In this document: piece by piece, positions 25,100 to 34,138 of the stretch
Numbering within the stretch: position 1 is the first letter of the stretch
Layout: each line of letters begins with the position of its first letter
Origin: Streptomyces sp. CB02366
GTDB lineage: Bacteria > Actinomycetota > Actinomycetes > Streptomycetales > Streptomycetaceae
Assembly: GCF_001905905.1 (NCBI RefSeq)
Contig: NZ_LIVT01000001.1
Coordinates: 434,001-498,000 of the forward strand
Reading direction: 5' to 3'
DNA: 64,000 bases
Notes under the pieces: generated by a model
Told to the model about the DNA's origin: nothing
Seen by the model: only the letters and a program-made list of their open reading frames with translations
The model's database searches: none
Position numbers and translations under genes: made by a program

Positions 25100-27199
25100 G
25101 TGACATCTTCACCCCTGTCGCGGGTCGCCGCCCCGCTGGCTCTGCTGCTCGCCGTGTGCTGGCCGGTGCTCCCCGCCGCCGGGGCCGCCCGCGCCGACGA
25201 CCCCGTCGAGCTGTCCCGGGACGGGCAGATCACCGACCGGGTGGGGGCCCTCGGCGACCGGGCAGGGCAGGTGGAGGACGCCCTCGACCGGTTGTACGCC
25301 GAGCAGCGCGTCCAGCTCTTCGTGGTGTACGTACGCGACTTCTCCGGCCGGTCCGGGCAGACCTGGAGCGACGAGACCGCCGACCGCAGCGGCCTCGGCC
25401 AGGACGACGTGCTGCTCTCCGTCGCCACCCACGACCGCCGGTACGGCTACTCCGTCGACGCCGGGGCGCGACTCACCGACGAGCAGCTGCGGGACGTGGC
25501 GCGCACGGCGATCGAACCCGCACTGCGGGAGAACGACTGGGCGGGGGCGGCGATCGGCGCGGCCGACGGATACGCCTCGTCACTCGCCGGACGCCCCGTG
25601 ACCGCGCCCGCCGTCACCCCGGGGCCCGCCGACCCCGGGGCGGGCGCATCCGAGTCCATCGGAGCGCGCGACTACATCCTTCCGGGGGCGGTCGTCGTGG
25701 GCGCGGGCGCGTTCGGCCTCTACGCGTACGCCCGGCGCAGACGGCGTACGGCGGCCCGTACCACCCCGGCGGCCACCGGCTGGGGGCGGACCGCGGGGAC
25801 GGACGGTGCGCCGGAGCCGCCGACGCCGCTGCCGGAGCTGGACGCGCGGACCCGGCAGGTGCTGGTGGACACCGACGACGCGGTGCGCACCAGCGAGGAG
25901 GAACTCGGTTTCGCCACGGCCCAGTTCGGCGAGGAGGCGGCGAAGCCGTTCACGGCGGCGCTCGCGCGGGCGAAGGAGGAGCTGACGCAGTCCTTCCGGT
26001 TGCGCCAGCGGCTCGACGACGCGTTCCCCGAGGACGACCCGGCCCGCCGCCGGATGCTGGAGGAGATCCTGCGGCGGTGCGCTGCCGCGGACGAGGGTCT
26101 GGACGCCGTCTCCGAGGACTTCGACCGGTTGCGCGCCCTGGAACGCGACGCTCCGCGGGCCCTCGCCGCCGTGACCGCCGCCCACCGCGACCTCACCGGC
26201 CGGATCGCGGCGGCCGGGTCGGCCGTCGCCGAGCTGCGGGAGCGGTACGGGGAGCGGGTCGCCGCGCCCGTGGCCGCCGACGTGGAGCAGGCGCAGGACC
26301 GGCTCGCCTTCGCGGACTCGGCCGTGGAGCGGGCCCGTACGGCGGTCGAGGGCGGCGAGAACTCCCGGGCCGCCGTGTACATCCGGGGAGCCGAGGGCGC
26401 GGTGGGCCAGGCGGGCACGCTGCTGGACTCGGTGGACCGGCGGGTGGCGGAGCTGGACGAGGCCGTGGGGAGACTGGCCGCCGCGCTGACCGAGACGGAG
26501 ACGGACCTCGCGGACGCGGGCGGGCTGCTCGAAGGGGCCGCCGAGGGCGCGTCGACCGCCGATCTGCGCGGCCGGACCGCCCGCGCCGAGGCCGTACTCG
26601 CCGATGTGCGGAACGCGGCGGCGGCGGGGCCGTACGACCCGATCGACGCGCTGCGCCGGGTGGAGGAGGCGGACGCGGCGCTGGACGAGGCGCTGGCGGG
26701 GGCCCGGGACCAGGAGCGGGGCGAGGCGAAGGCCCGCGCCCTCCTCGATCAGGCCATGCTCGCCGCCCGGTCCTCGGTCGGGGCGGCGGCGGACTACGTC
26801 ACGACGCACCGGGGCGCGGTCGGCAGCGGGGCCCGCACCCGGCTCGCGGAGGCGCAGCGGCGGTGGGAGCGGGCCCGGGAGCTGGCGTCCTCGGACGCGC
26901 GGGGGGCGCTGGTCGAGGCGCGGCAGGCGGATGCGCTGGCCGGGCAGGCGCTGGCCCTGGCCGAACAGGACGTACACGGTTTCCGCTCCCCGCAGGGCCC
27001 GGGCGGAACGGGCGTCGGAACGGGTGGGGCCGTGCTCGGCGGCATCCTTCTCGGCGGCCTGTTCGGCGGCGGGGGACGGGGCGGGGGGTACGGGGGCGGG
27101 TTCGGCGGAAGCGGGCGGTCCGGGGGCTTCGGCGGGACGCCGGGCAGCTTCGGCGGGGGCGGGACCCGGGGCCGGCGGGGCGGCGGGGGCCGCTTCTGA
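25100..27199 (+). CDS. TPM-domain membrane protein with coiled coils and Gly-rich tail
   Basis: 699 residues. A signal peptide (about 1-35) and a TPM domain (about 38-170: LSRDGQITDRVGALG, LYAEQRVQLFVVYVRDFSG, VLLSVATHDRRYGYSVD) face outside. One TM helix follows (about 197-215, GAVVVGAGAFGLYAYARRRR), then about 400 residues of Ala/Glu/Arg-rich coiled coil in the cytoplasm. A Gly-rich tail (GGGFGGSGRSGGFGG and similar) ends GRRGGGGRF. PspA is encoded 272 bp downstream in the same direction, so this may be a membrane-stress pair. GTG 25100 has AAAG just upstream. The intervening DNA is made of imperfect ACCG-rich repeats. Confidence 0.87.
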   Translation: MTSSPLSRVAAPLALLLAVCWPVLPAAGAARADDPVELSRDGQITDRVGALGDRAGQVEDALDRLYAEQRVQLFVVYVRDFSGRSGQTWSDETADRSGLGQDDVLLSVATHDRRYGYSVDAGARLTDEQLRDVARTAIEPALRENDWAGAAIGAADGYASSLAGRPVTAPAVTPGPADPGAGASESIGARDYILPGAVVVGAGAFGLYAYARRRRRTAARTTPAATGWGRTAGTDGAPEPPTPLPELDARTRQVLVDTDDAVRTSEEELGFATAQFGEEAAKPFTAALARAKEELTQSFRLRQRLDDAFPEDDPARRRMLEEILRRCAAADEGLDAVSEDFDRLRALERDAPRALAAVTAAHRDLTGRIAAAGSAVAELRERYGERVAAPVAADVEQAQDRLAFADSAVERARTAVEGGENSRAAVYIRGAEGAVGQAGTLLDSVDRRVAELDEAVGRLAAALTETETDLADAGGLLEGAAEGASTADLRGRTARAEAVLADVRNAAAAGPYDPIDALRRVEEADAALDEALAGARDQERGEAKARALLDQAMLAARSSVGAAADYVTTHRGAVGSGARTRLAEAQRRWERARELASSDARGALVEARQADALAGQALALAEQDVHGFRSPQGPGGTGVGTGGAVLGGILLGGLFGGGGRGGGYGGGFGGSGRSGGFGGTPGSFGGGGTRGRRGGGGRF

Positions 27200-27471
27200 A
27201 CGACGAACGGGGACGGGCGAGGACCCCCGGCCCGCGCCTCCCCCAGCGGATCGCACACCGCACACCGCCCACCCCCGACAGCCGAGACCGACCACCGGCT
27301 ACCGGCCATCGAGACCGACCGCTGACCGCCGACTGCTGACCGCTCCCTCCGGCCAACGACCGCCGCCCGCCGCCCGCAGCTCACCGACCACCGACCGCCC
27401 CGTACCCCGCCACCCGCCACCCGCCGGTAGGACCGCCCCGTACCCCTGCTCGCCCCCCAAGGAGCCGTGCC

Positions 27472-28185
27472 ATGACCAAGCAGACCATCCTCGGCCGCGT
27501 CACCCAGCTCGCGAAGGCCAACGTCAACGCCCTGCTCGACCAGGCCGAGGACCCTCGGAAGATGCTGGACCAGCTCATCCGCGACTACACGGACAACATC
27601 GCGGAGGCCGAGCAGGCCGTGGCGGCCACCATCGGCAACCTCCGGCTGATGGAGGAGGACCACCGGGAGGACGTGGAGGCGGCGGCCGAGTGGGGCGGCA
27701 AGGCGCTGGCGGCCAGCCGGAAGGCCGACGAACTGCGCGGCGCCGGGGCCTCGGCGGACGCGGACAGGTTCGACAACCTGGCGAAGGTCGCGCTCGGCCG
27801 GCAGCTCCAGTCGGAGCGGGAGGCGAGGGCGGCGGAGCCGACGATCGCCGCGCAGACCGAGGTCGTCGGCAAACTCAGGAGCGGGCTCGACCGGATGAAG
27901 GTCCAACTCTCCGAGCTGACGGCCAAGCGCGACGAGTTGGTGGCGCGGGCGACGTCGGCCCGGGCGCAGAACCGGATGATGGACGCGGTGAGGAGCGTCG
28001 ACGTCCTCGACCCGACGAGCGAGCTGGGCCGCTTCGAGGAGAAGGTGCGGCGTGAGGAGGCGAAGGCCCTGGGGAGGCAGGAGCTGGCCGCCTCCTCGCT
28101 GGACGCCCAGTTCGAGGAGTTGGACGCCCTGGGCGACAGCGCGGAGGTGGAGGCCCGGCTGGCGGCCCTGAAGACGGGGGCGTAG
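27472..28185 (+). CDS. PspA/IM30 (ESCRT-III-like) membrane-protection protein
   Basis: 237 residues, almost entirely charged helix: TKQTILGRVTQLAKANVNAL, then LLDQAEDPRKMLDQLIRDY, the PspA signature, followed by long coiled coils. PspA/IM30 proteins assemble on the inner face of stressed membranes and preserve proton motive force. The N-terminal amphipathic helix expected to bind lipid is present. AAGGAG lies 7 bases before the ATG. It follows the TPM protein, whose cytoplasmic coiled coil is a plausible partner, and is convergent with the large phosphatase gene 47 bp away. Confidence 0.9.
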   Translation: MTKQTILGRVTQLAKANVNALLDQAEDPRKMLDQLIRDYTDNIAEAEQAVAATIGNLRLMEEDHREDVEAAAEWGGKALAASRKADELRGAGASADADRFDNLAKVALGRQLQSEREARAAEPTIAAQTEVVGKLRSGLDRMKVQLSELTAKRDELVARATSARAQNRMMDAVRSVDVLDPTSELGRFEEKVRREEAKALGRQELAASSLDAQFEELDALGDSAEVEARLAALKTGA

Positions 28186-28232
28186 ACGGGCCGCGGGCGG
28201 GGCCGGGGGCGCGCCTCCGCGGACCGGCCGCG

Positions 28233-30854
28233 TCAGTACATGCTCAGCAACTGCTCCACGGAGAGTTCGGCGGCCGGTTCCCCGTCCGGAAGAGCCAGTT
28301 CGAACCAGACGGTCTTGCCGCGCGGGGTGCGCCGCGTCCCCCAGGCCGCGCTGAGCAGCCCGACCAGCTGGAGGCCGCGGCCGCCCTCGTCGGTGTCGCG
28401 GGCGCGGCGGCGGCGCGGCTGGACGAGACCGGCGTCCCACACCTCGCAGACCAGGGTGCGGTCGCGCAGCAGCCGGAGCCGGATCTCGCCCTCGCCGTAG
28501 CGCAGGGCGTTGGTGACCAGCTCGCTGACGAGGAGTTCGGTGGTGTCGACCAGGTCGTCGAGGTCCCAGGCGAGGAGCTGGGTACGGGCCAGCTCGCGCG
28601 CCCGCCCCACCGACCGGGGTTCGCGCGGCAGCGTCCAGTCCCCCACCGCCTCGGCGGGCAGCCCCTGGATACGGGCCATCAGGAGCGCGATGTCGTCCTC
28701 GCCGTGCCGGGTGTCGAGGGTGGAGAGGACGAAGTCGCAGGCGTCCTCCAACTCCATCTGCGGGCCGGTCAGCACGGACCGCAACGCCTCCAGCCCCTCG
28801 TCCAGCGCCTGGTCCCGGGACTCGACCAGGCCGTCGGTGTACAGGGTGAGCAGGGCGTTCTCGGCCAGCTCGACCTCGACCTCCTCGAACGGCTCCCCGC
28901 CGACGCCCAGCGGCATGCCGGGCGGTACGTCGATGAGGCGGGCGGGCTTGCCGGGCTCGACGACGGCCGGCGGCATGTGCCCGGCGTTGGCGATGGTGCA
29001 CCGCCGGGTGACCGGGTCGTAGACCGCGTACACGCAGGTCGCGAGGTACACCTCGGAGAGGTCGGCCTCGCGGGACTTCTGCGCGGCGCGGGAGGGCCAC
29101 TGCGCTCCCCCGCTGCCGCCGAGCCCCTCGCTGCGCTCGCCGCCGCCCGGGGAGCCGAGGCCGCGGGCGACCTCGTCCAGGGCGTACAGCACTTCGGCGG
29201 GTTCCAGGTCGAGGAGGGCCAGGGTCCGTACGGCGGTGCGCAGTTCACCCATGGCGACGGCGGCGCGCAGCCCGCGCCCCATGACGTCGCCGACGACGAG
29301 GGCGGTGCGGTGGCCCGGCAGTTCGATCACGTCGAACCAGTCGCCGCCGACCTCGGTGGCGGCGTTGCCCGGCAGGTAGCGGCAGGCGATGTCGAGTCCG
29401 GCGGCCTCGGGGTCGCCGGGGGGCAGCAGGCTGCGCTGGAGGATCAGGGCCCGTTCGTGTTCGCGGCGGTAGAGGCGGGCGTTGTCGATGCAGACGGCGG
29501 CGCGGGCGGCCAGTTCGGTGGCGAGGCCCCGGTCGCGCTCCCCGAACGGCTCGCTGCCCTTCGTACGGGAGAACTGGACGAGGCCGACGACGGTGTCGTG
29601 GGCGACCATCGGCACGGCGAGCGTCGACTGGACGAAGCCCATCTCGTCGCCGGGGACGTCCTCGGCCCGGCCGGAGCGCAGCGCCATGGCGCAGGGCGAG
29701 CCGAACGGGTAGCGGTGGACGGAGCCGAGCGCGGGCGGCACGTCGTCCGGGCCCGGGGCCCCGCTGCCCGCCACGGCGGTGGGCAGCGCGTCGGCGACCG
29801 CGCTGGCGTGGGCCACCCGGCGCAGTTCGGCCGAGCCGCCGGCGGAGTCGCGGTGTGCGGAGGCCCAGCTTCCGGGCGCGGCCTCCTCGCCGGTGAGGAG
29901 CCCTTGGTAGAGGTCGACGGAGGCGAGGTCGCAGAAGCCGGGGACGGCCACGTCGAGCAGTTCGCGGGCGGTGGTCTCCAGATCCAGGGAGTTGCCGATG
30001 CGGGCGCTGGCCTCGTTGAGGAGGGCGAGGTTGCGGCGGGCGCTGGCCGCCTCGCGGGCGGCGATGTGCCGGCGGGTGACGTCGGTGGCGAGTCCGGCGA
30101 CGCCGACGGGCCGGCCGGCTCCGCTGTGCACCCGGTAGAGGTTCATGGACCAGTGGCGGCGCTCGACGGTGTGGGGCGCGGGGCCGACGAGTTGGAGGTC
30201 GGTGACGGACTCCCCGGTCTCCAGGACGCGTTTCAGGGTGGCGGTCAGCCGGTCGGCCTCGCTGCGGGGCAGGTAGTCCTCCACCGTGCGGCCCCGGTGG
30301 TCCTCGGCGGTGCCGCCGAAGACGGTGGCGAAGCGCTGGTTCGCCCGGACGACGGCGAGGTCCGTGCCGAACAGCACGAAGCCGAAAGGAGATTGGCCGA
30401 ATATGGCTTGGGAGGCGGCGAGGTCCGTCTCGATGCGGCGCAGGGCCCGGACGTCCACGACGATACAGAGCGCGGCCCGCTCCCCCCGGCCCGTCAGGCT
30501 CGGCATCACGTAGACCTCGGCGAGGCCGTGCGCCCCGCCCTCGCCCGGCATCCGGAACGGGACCAGGCCCGTCCACTCCTTGCCGTCCAGGATCTCGCCG
30601 ACCCGCCGGTGTCCGCCGGAACGCAGCTCGGCGGGCATGAACGCCTCCACCGGGTCGCGGCCGACCGCCTCGGCCGAGGTCATGCCGAACAGACCGGCGG
30701 CCCGGCTGCTCCACTGCTCGATCAGACCGTCCGGCCCGATCGAGAAGGAGGCGACCTTGATGTGGTCGTAGATCGAGCCGGGCGGGCTGCTCTGCCACAC
30801 GACATCGCCGGCCGTCCCGCCGACATCGCCCGTTGTCCCAGGTATTTCGCTCAC
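28233..30854 (-). CDS. PAS-PAS-GAF-PP2C-HATPase multidomain regulator of sigma-factor partner switching
   Basis: 873 residues. Domains in order: PAS (about 25-130), second PAS (about 140-255), GAF (about 275-460), PP2C/SpoIIE phosphatase (about 480-690, EVGGDWFDVIEL, VVGDVMGRGL, DDIALLM) and a histidine-kinase-like ATPase (about 720-850, N-box ELVTNALRYG, G-box DEGGRGLQLV). The phosphatase would dephosphorylate an anti-sigma antagonist, while the ATPase domain resembles RsbW/SpoIIAB kinases that phosphorylate it. No antagonist or sigma gene is adjacent, so targets are elsewhere. GTG 30854 follows GGAGGGG. A second stand-alone HATPase gene lies 160 bp upstream in the same direction. Confidence 0.9.
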   Translation of the reverse strand: MSEIPGTTGDVGGTAGDVVWQSSPPGSIYDHIKVASFSIGPDGLIEQWSSRAAGLFGMTSAEAVGRDPVEAFMPAELRSGGHRRVGEILDGKEWTGLVPFRMPGEGGAHGLAEVYVMPSLTGRGERAALCIVVDVRALRRIETDLAASQAIFGQSPFGFVLFGTDLAVVRANQRFATVFGGTAEDHRGRTVEDYLPRSEADRLTATLKRVLETGESVTDLQLVGPAPHTVERRHWSMNLYRVHSGAGRPVGVAGLATDVTRRHIAAREAASARRNLALLNEASARIGNSLDLETTARELLDVAVPGFCDLASVDLYQGLLTGEEAAPGSWASAHRDSAGGSAELRRVAHASAVADALPTAVAGSGAPGPDDVPPALGSVHRYPFGSPCAMALRSGRAEDVPGDEMGFVQSTLAVPMVAHDTVVGLVQFSRTKGSEPFGERDRGLATELAARAAVCIDNARLYRREHERALILQRSLLPPGDPEAAGLDIACRYLPGNAATEVGGDWFDVIELPGHRTALVVGDVMGRGLRAAVAMGELRTAVRTLALLDLEPAEVLYALDEVARGLGSPGGGERSEGLGGSGGAQWPSRAAQKSREADLSEVYLATCVYAVYDPVTRRCTIANAGHMPPAVVEPGKPARLIDVPPGMPLGVGGEPFEEVEVELAENALLTLYTDGLVESRDQALDEGLEALRSVLTGPQMELEDACDFVLSTLDTRHGEDDIALLMARIQGLPAEAVGDWTLPREPRSVGRARELARTQLLAWDLDDLVDTTELLVSELVTNALRYGEGEIRLRLLRDRTLVCEVWDAGLVQPRRRRARDTDEGGRGLQLVGLLSAAWGTRRTPRGKTVWFELALPDGEPAAELSVEQLLSMY

Positions 30855-31014
30855 GCGACCGTCCCCTCCAGCTCACGCACCGGACCGGTCCTGCCCGCAG
30901 TATTCAGCACTACGGCCCCGACCGACACGGCGTTCACGATCACAGCAAGGTCTCAGTCCCTTTCAGCCAGGTTCTTCCCGACCCCGGGTGATCGCTGTGC
31001 TTCCCTCCACTCTC

Positions 31015-31599
31015 CTAACCAGGGAGAGCCAGCTCGAACCACACGGTCTTGCCGGTCTTTCCGCGACGGGTTCCCCAGCGACGTGCGGAACAGGCCACGA
31101 GCTGGAGTCCCCGGCCGCCCTCGTCGTCGGGCCCCGCACGGCGTTCGGTGGGCGGATCCGGAAGCGGATCGGAGACTTCCACCAGCAGTCCGGGGGCGGA
31201 GGGAGGGCGGTCGGCGAGCGGGACGTCGGCGAGCGGGCCACCGCCCCCGACCGAGCCCCCCACGCTCCGGCCCGCTGCGGCCGGGCCTCCGGCGAGCGCG
31301 AGGTCCTCCTCCGGATGCGAGCGGACCAGGCGTACGCCGATGGGGCCGGAGGCGTACCGGAGGGAGTTGGTCACCAGCTCGCTGACCAGCAGGACCGCCA
31401 GGTCGCCCACCGCCGCGTCGAGCCCCCAGGAGCAGAGGGCGCCGCGTACCGCGTGCCGGGCGCTGCGTACGGAACCGGGCTCGCCCTCGAAGGTCCACGC
31501 GGCGCAGTCGCCTTCGGTATCGATCACGCCGATCACTTCCCAAGGACGGCCACGGACGCACCCTGCGCAAATGGGGACTAAAAGCCACATACCCATCAT
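31015..31599 (-). CDS. HATPase (RsbW/SpoIIAB-like) anti-sigma kinase homologue
   Basis: 194 residues. A GHKL ATP-binding fold with N-box (LVSELVTNSLRYASG) and G-box (DDEGGRGLQLVA), ending KTVWFELALPG, as in the large group of streptomycete anti-sigma-like kinases. It matches the C-terminal domain of the neighbouring 873-residue protein closely at both boxes, suggesting duplication or a shared target. A Gly/Ala/Pro-rich insert (about 100-125) separates the two halves. ATG 31599 is weakly supported; ATG 31590 is possible. It could act on a SpoIIAA-like antagonist together with the phosphatase. Confidence 0.85.
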   Translation of the reverse strand: MMGMWLLVPICAGCVRGRPWEVIGVIDTEGDCAAWTFEGEPGSVRSARHAVRGALCSWGLDAAVGDLAVLLVSELVTNSLRYASGPIGVRLVRSHPEEDLALAGGPAAAGRSVGGSVGGGGPLADVPLADRPPSAPGLLVEVSDPLPDPPTERRAGPDDEGGRGLQLVACSARRWGTRRGKTGKTVWFELALPG

Positions 31600-31721
31600 T
31601 TACGCCCCGCTACCGCCCCCTACGGCGTTTGATGCGGACGGCCGTACACACCCGCGCCCCGCAGGTGCCGGCAGAAGCGGTCGGGCCGGGTCCGGGGCGC
31701 GCGCCGTACCGGACGGCCGGG

Positions 31722-32126
31722 TCAGAGCAGGGAGCCCGCCGCCTTGAGGTCGTCGAAGAGGAGCCGGTCCACGGGCGGTACGAGGGGCCGGTCCGCGAAG
31801 GAGAACCAGGCCGTCTCCTCGATCTCGCCGCTCACGGCGAGCGTGCCCCGGTAGTCGCCGTAGTAGCAGCTCATCCGTACGAGGGCGGCGTCGGGACGGT
31901 CGTCCACGGGGGCCTCGTACGTACCGGCGTGGACGACGGTCTCCCGGATCAGGCCGACCGTCAGCTCCTCCTCGACCTCCCGCAGAAGGGTCTCCAGGTC
32001 GGTCTCCGCACCCTCGCGCTTGCCGCCCGGGATGTAGAAGACGTCCTTGCCCCGGGGCCGCGCGCAGAGAATCCTGCCGCCCTCGATCAGCACCCACGCC
32101 ACCGTGTCGATCAGCACCGACGCCAC
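31722..32126 (-). CDS. NUDIX hydrolase
   Basis: 134 residues. The Nudix box is intact (G-x5-E-x7-REVEEE pattern, GGKREGAETDLETLLREVEE), giving the Mg-binding glutamates for hydrolysis of a nucleoside diphosphate linked to another group. The N-terminus VAWVLIEGGRILCARPRGKD and the C-terminal WFSFADRPLVPPVDRLLFDDL resemble small MutT-like housekeeping Nudix enzymes. The exact substrate is unknown. GTG 32126 is preceded by GGAG. It stands alone between the HATPase gene and a repeat-rich spacer. Confidence 0.88.
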   Translation of the reverse strand: MASVLIDTVAWVLIEGGRILCARPRGKDVFYIPGGKREGAETDLETLLREVEEELTVGLIRETVVHAGTYEAPVDDRPDAALVRMSCYYGDYRGTLAVSGEIEETAWFSFADRPLVPPVDRLLFDDLKAAGSLL

Positions 32127-32546
32127 TCCGTCATCACTCCGCCCCGCTCGCCGCGTCCTTGACGGCTTCCGCGCCGCCGGTCGGGCCGGACCTTACCGCC
32201 CGGGCCCCCGGCGCACCGCATGCGCCCGCGGGACGGGCGTCGGGCACGTCAGGCGCGGGCGGCATGGACGGCGGGCCCGGCGAGGGCCACGGCGCGGACG
32301 CCGCAGGGGCGCGGGGGCGTACACGGGCGCGGGGACATGCCGTTCCACGATGAGCGGCGCTTTCTCCAGCAGGGGGCGCACGCGGGTGCGCGCGCATGCC
32401 CCGCGCCTCGCGCCTCACACCCCGCGCTCCGCGTCAGACCCCCGCACCGCACGCCGGGCACCGCACATCGAGCGCCCGGACGCCAGGACCAGGGCGCCCG
32501 GACGCCAGGGTCGAGGCGTCAGGGGCGAGGCGTCAGGGTCGAGGCG
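32127..32546. other. Repeat-rich gene-free spacer
   Basis: 420 bp with no credible gene. Its right part holds GCGCCCGGACGCCAGG twice (32472-32487 and 32494-32509, 22-bp period), then a 14-bp tandem array annotated separately. The left part is GC-rich and unstructured. Confidence 0.5.
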
Positions 32547-32564
32547 TCAGGGCCGAGGCGTCTG
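32509..32564. repeat. 14-bp tandem repeat x4 crossing a stop codon
   Basis: Units GGTCGAGGCGTCAG, GGGCGAGGCGTCAG, GGTCGAGGCGTCAG and GGCCGAGGCGTCTG follow without gaps. The array runs over the stop codon (32547-32549) and the last residues of the SPOR-like gene. Confidence 0.85.
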
Positions 32565-32729
32565 GCCCACGCGCTCCACCCGGTAGACCTGGTGGCGGTG
32601 GCGGTCGTCGAGGCCGTCCGCGACCTTCTGCGCCTCCGCCTGCGTGGCGTACCGGCCCACCCGGTAGCGGCCTCCGCCGTCGTCCTGCCGTATCACCAGC
32701 CAAGGGAGCACGGCGCCGCTGTCGCTCAT
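32547..32729 (-). CDS. Small SPOR-like protein
   Basis: 60 residues: MSDSGAVLPWLVIRQDDGGG, then RYRVGRYATQAEAQKVADGL. The RYRVG...T.AEAQ..AD.L pattern is that of short streptomycete proteins annotated as SPOR-domain, a fold that elsewhere binds denuded peptidoglycan. There is no signal or TM segment, so a cell-wall role is uncertain. The ATG at 32729 gives the family N-terminus. The last seven residues are encoded inside a 14-bp tandem array, so the C-terminus may have been altered by repeat expansion. Confidence 0.72.
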   Translation of the reverse strand: MSDSGAVLPWLVIRQDDGGGRYRVGRYATQAEAQKVADGLDDRHRHQVYRVERVGQTPRP

Positions 32730-32992
32730 CGTGCCGCCCCCTCGCATATCGCCCCTCTTCCCGCCGGCGTGCCCGTCTCTGACCATCCCCAGGAAACCGC
32801 AGTGCGCATATGCCCGAGCGTACGCCTGACCTTCACGCAGCGCAGGCGTCTTTACACGAAGAGGTACACATCCGGCCATCGCGAAAGGGGCGCATCCGCA
32901 GAATGCGCCCCTACGCGTCCTCTCGACCCCGGTGACTCACCCGCCCCGGGCGTCACCGCCCCTGACAGGACCTCGCCCGGCCGGGGGGAGCC

Positions 32993-33745
32993 TCACCGGA
33001 CGGGCAGGTGGTAGGCGACCCGGTACCGGTCGGCCGGCACCACCACGTCGGCCGTCTCCACGGCCCGGCCCGAGGCGTAGTACGTGCGTCCGATGACGAT
33101 GACCACGTGGCCGGGCACGCCGCCGAGCGCCAGGAGCTCCTCCGCCAGCCCCGGGCGCGCGCCGACCTCTTCGGCGACGTTGTCCACCACGATGTCGATC
33201 GCGGCCATCCGGTCGACCACCCCGCAGCCGCCCAACGGGCCCTCCTCCGGCAGCATCACGGGCGTCCGGCCGGTGACGGCGAGCGGCTCCCAGGAGGTGG
33301 AGAGCATGACCGGCTCGCCCGCCTCCCGGAAGACGTAGTGGGTGCGCATCACCCGGTCGCCGGGCTCGATCCCCAGCCGCCCCGCGATCTCGGGACTCGC
33401 GCCCTCCTGCTCGCTGCGGGACTCCCAGGTCCCACGCGCCCCCTCGGCCGCCTGCTCCTGCCGGAAGGGGCTGGACCCCTTGTCCGGCCGGTATCCGGAG
33501 CGGGCGATCCTGCGGGGGACGGGGCGCTCGCGCACGTACGTTCCGGAGCCGGACCGCCCCTCGACCAGCCCCTCCGCCATCAGCACCTTCCGCGCCTCCA
33601 GGGCGACGGTGTCCGAGACCCCGTACTCCTCCCGGATGCGGGCCTGCGACGGCAGGCGAGTGTGGGGCGGCAGCGCACCATTGACGATCTTCTCCCTGAG
33701 ATCGCTCGCCACGCGCAGATAGGCGGGCTGCTCACCGAAAGTCAC
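32993..33745 (-). CDS. GntR-family regulator with UTRA domain (HutC subfamily)
   Basis: 250 residues. A winged helix-turn-helix (about 5-72: PAYLRVASDLREKIVNGALP, LPSQARIREEYGVSDTVALE, SGSGTYV) precedes a UTRA ligand-binding domain (about 90-245, MRTHYVFREAGEPVMLSTSW). The ligand is not evident. GTG 33745 with GGGAG six bases upstream gives the normal N-terminus; the frame is open 27 codons further. It is divergent from the chitinase gene with about 390 bp between them, so it might act on that region, but the dre-type operator there is the expected target of DasR, also a HutC-subfamily protein. Confidence 0.88.
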   Translation of the reverse strand: MTFGEQPAYLRVASDLREKIVNGALPPHTRLPSQARIREEYGVSDTVALEARKVLMAEGLVEGRSGSGTYVRERPVPRRIARSGYRPDKGSSPFRQEQAAEGARGTWESRSEQEGASPEIAGRLGIEPGDRVMRTHYVFREAGEPVMLSTSWEPLAVTGRTPVMLPEEGPLGGCGVVDRMAAIDIVVDNVAEEVGARPGLAEELLALGGVPGHVVIVIGRTYYASGRAVETADVVVPADRYRVAYHLPVR

Positions 33746-34023
33746 AGGCCACTCCCAACAGGTTGACAGTCTGCGACAGCCTGGCAACCGTGGGTTGTAC
33801 ACCGCAAGCATGGGCCAAGGTTTCACTCAATGTGGTGATCTTGCGAGGGCTCAGGCATAACCCGCACGTGAACGCCAGAGCAGAACCGGCCGATCCCCGC
33901 CCCCGAGGCCGCCCCGAACCGGTCCGCAGTCACGCGGGGCCGCCCCGGGCCTCCGGAGCCGCCCGGAACCTGCCCCGTTCCGCGGCGCCCCACACGGCCG
34001 CCGACTTCGACGCCCGCGACCTC
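33746..34023. other. Upstream region between GntR regulator and chitinase
   Basis: The left end (33760-33800) has CAGGTTGACAGTCTG and CGACAGCCTGGCAACC, an imperfect inverted/direct repeat of ACAG elements that may be the regulator's own operator. The rest, to the chitinase promoter, shows nothing recognisable. Confidence 0.35.
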
Positions 34024-34053
34024 TTGACCATTTTTGGTCCAGACCAATACCTT
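34024..34053 (+). promoter_or_regulatory. Chitinase promoter with DasR-type dre operator
   Basis: TTGACC (34024-34029) and TACCTT (34048-34053) form a -35/-10 pair with an 18-bp spacer. Within the spacer lies TTTGGTCCAGACCAAT (34033-34048), whose core TGGTCCAGACCA matches the streptomycete GlcNAc-responsive dre consensus (TGGTCTAGACCA) at 11 of 12 positions. DasR bound there would block RNA polymerase until glucosamine-6-phosphate accumulates. Confidence 0.82.
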
Positions 34054-34138
34054 CCTGTGCACAGCACGGCTCCCGTTTTTCCTCCCGCTCTCCTTCCGTT
34101 CTGCCTCCCGCACCGGATCACGCACAGGAACGAGCCCC

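Noticed and set aside
33760..33800. Definite operator of the GntR regulator
   Set aside because: The ACAG elements are imperfect and no consensus for this subgroup could be matched; mentioned only as a possibility.
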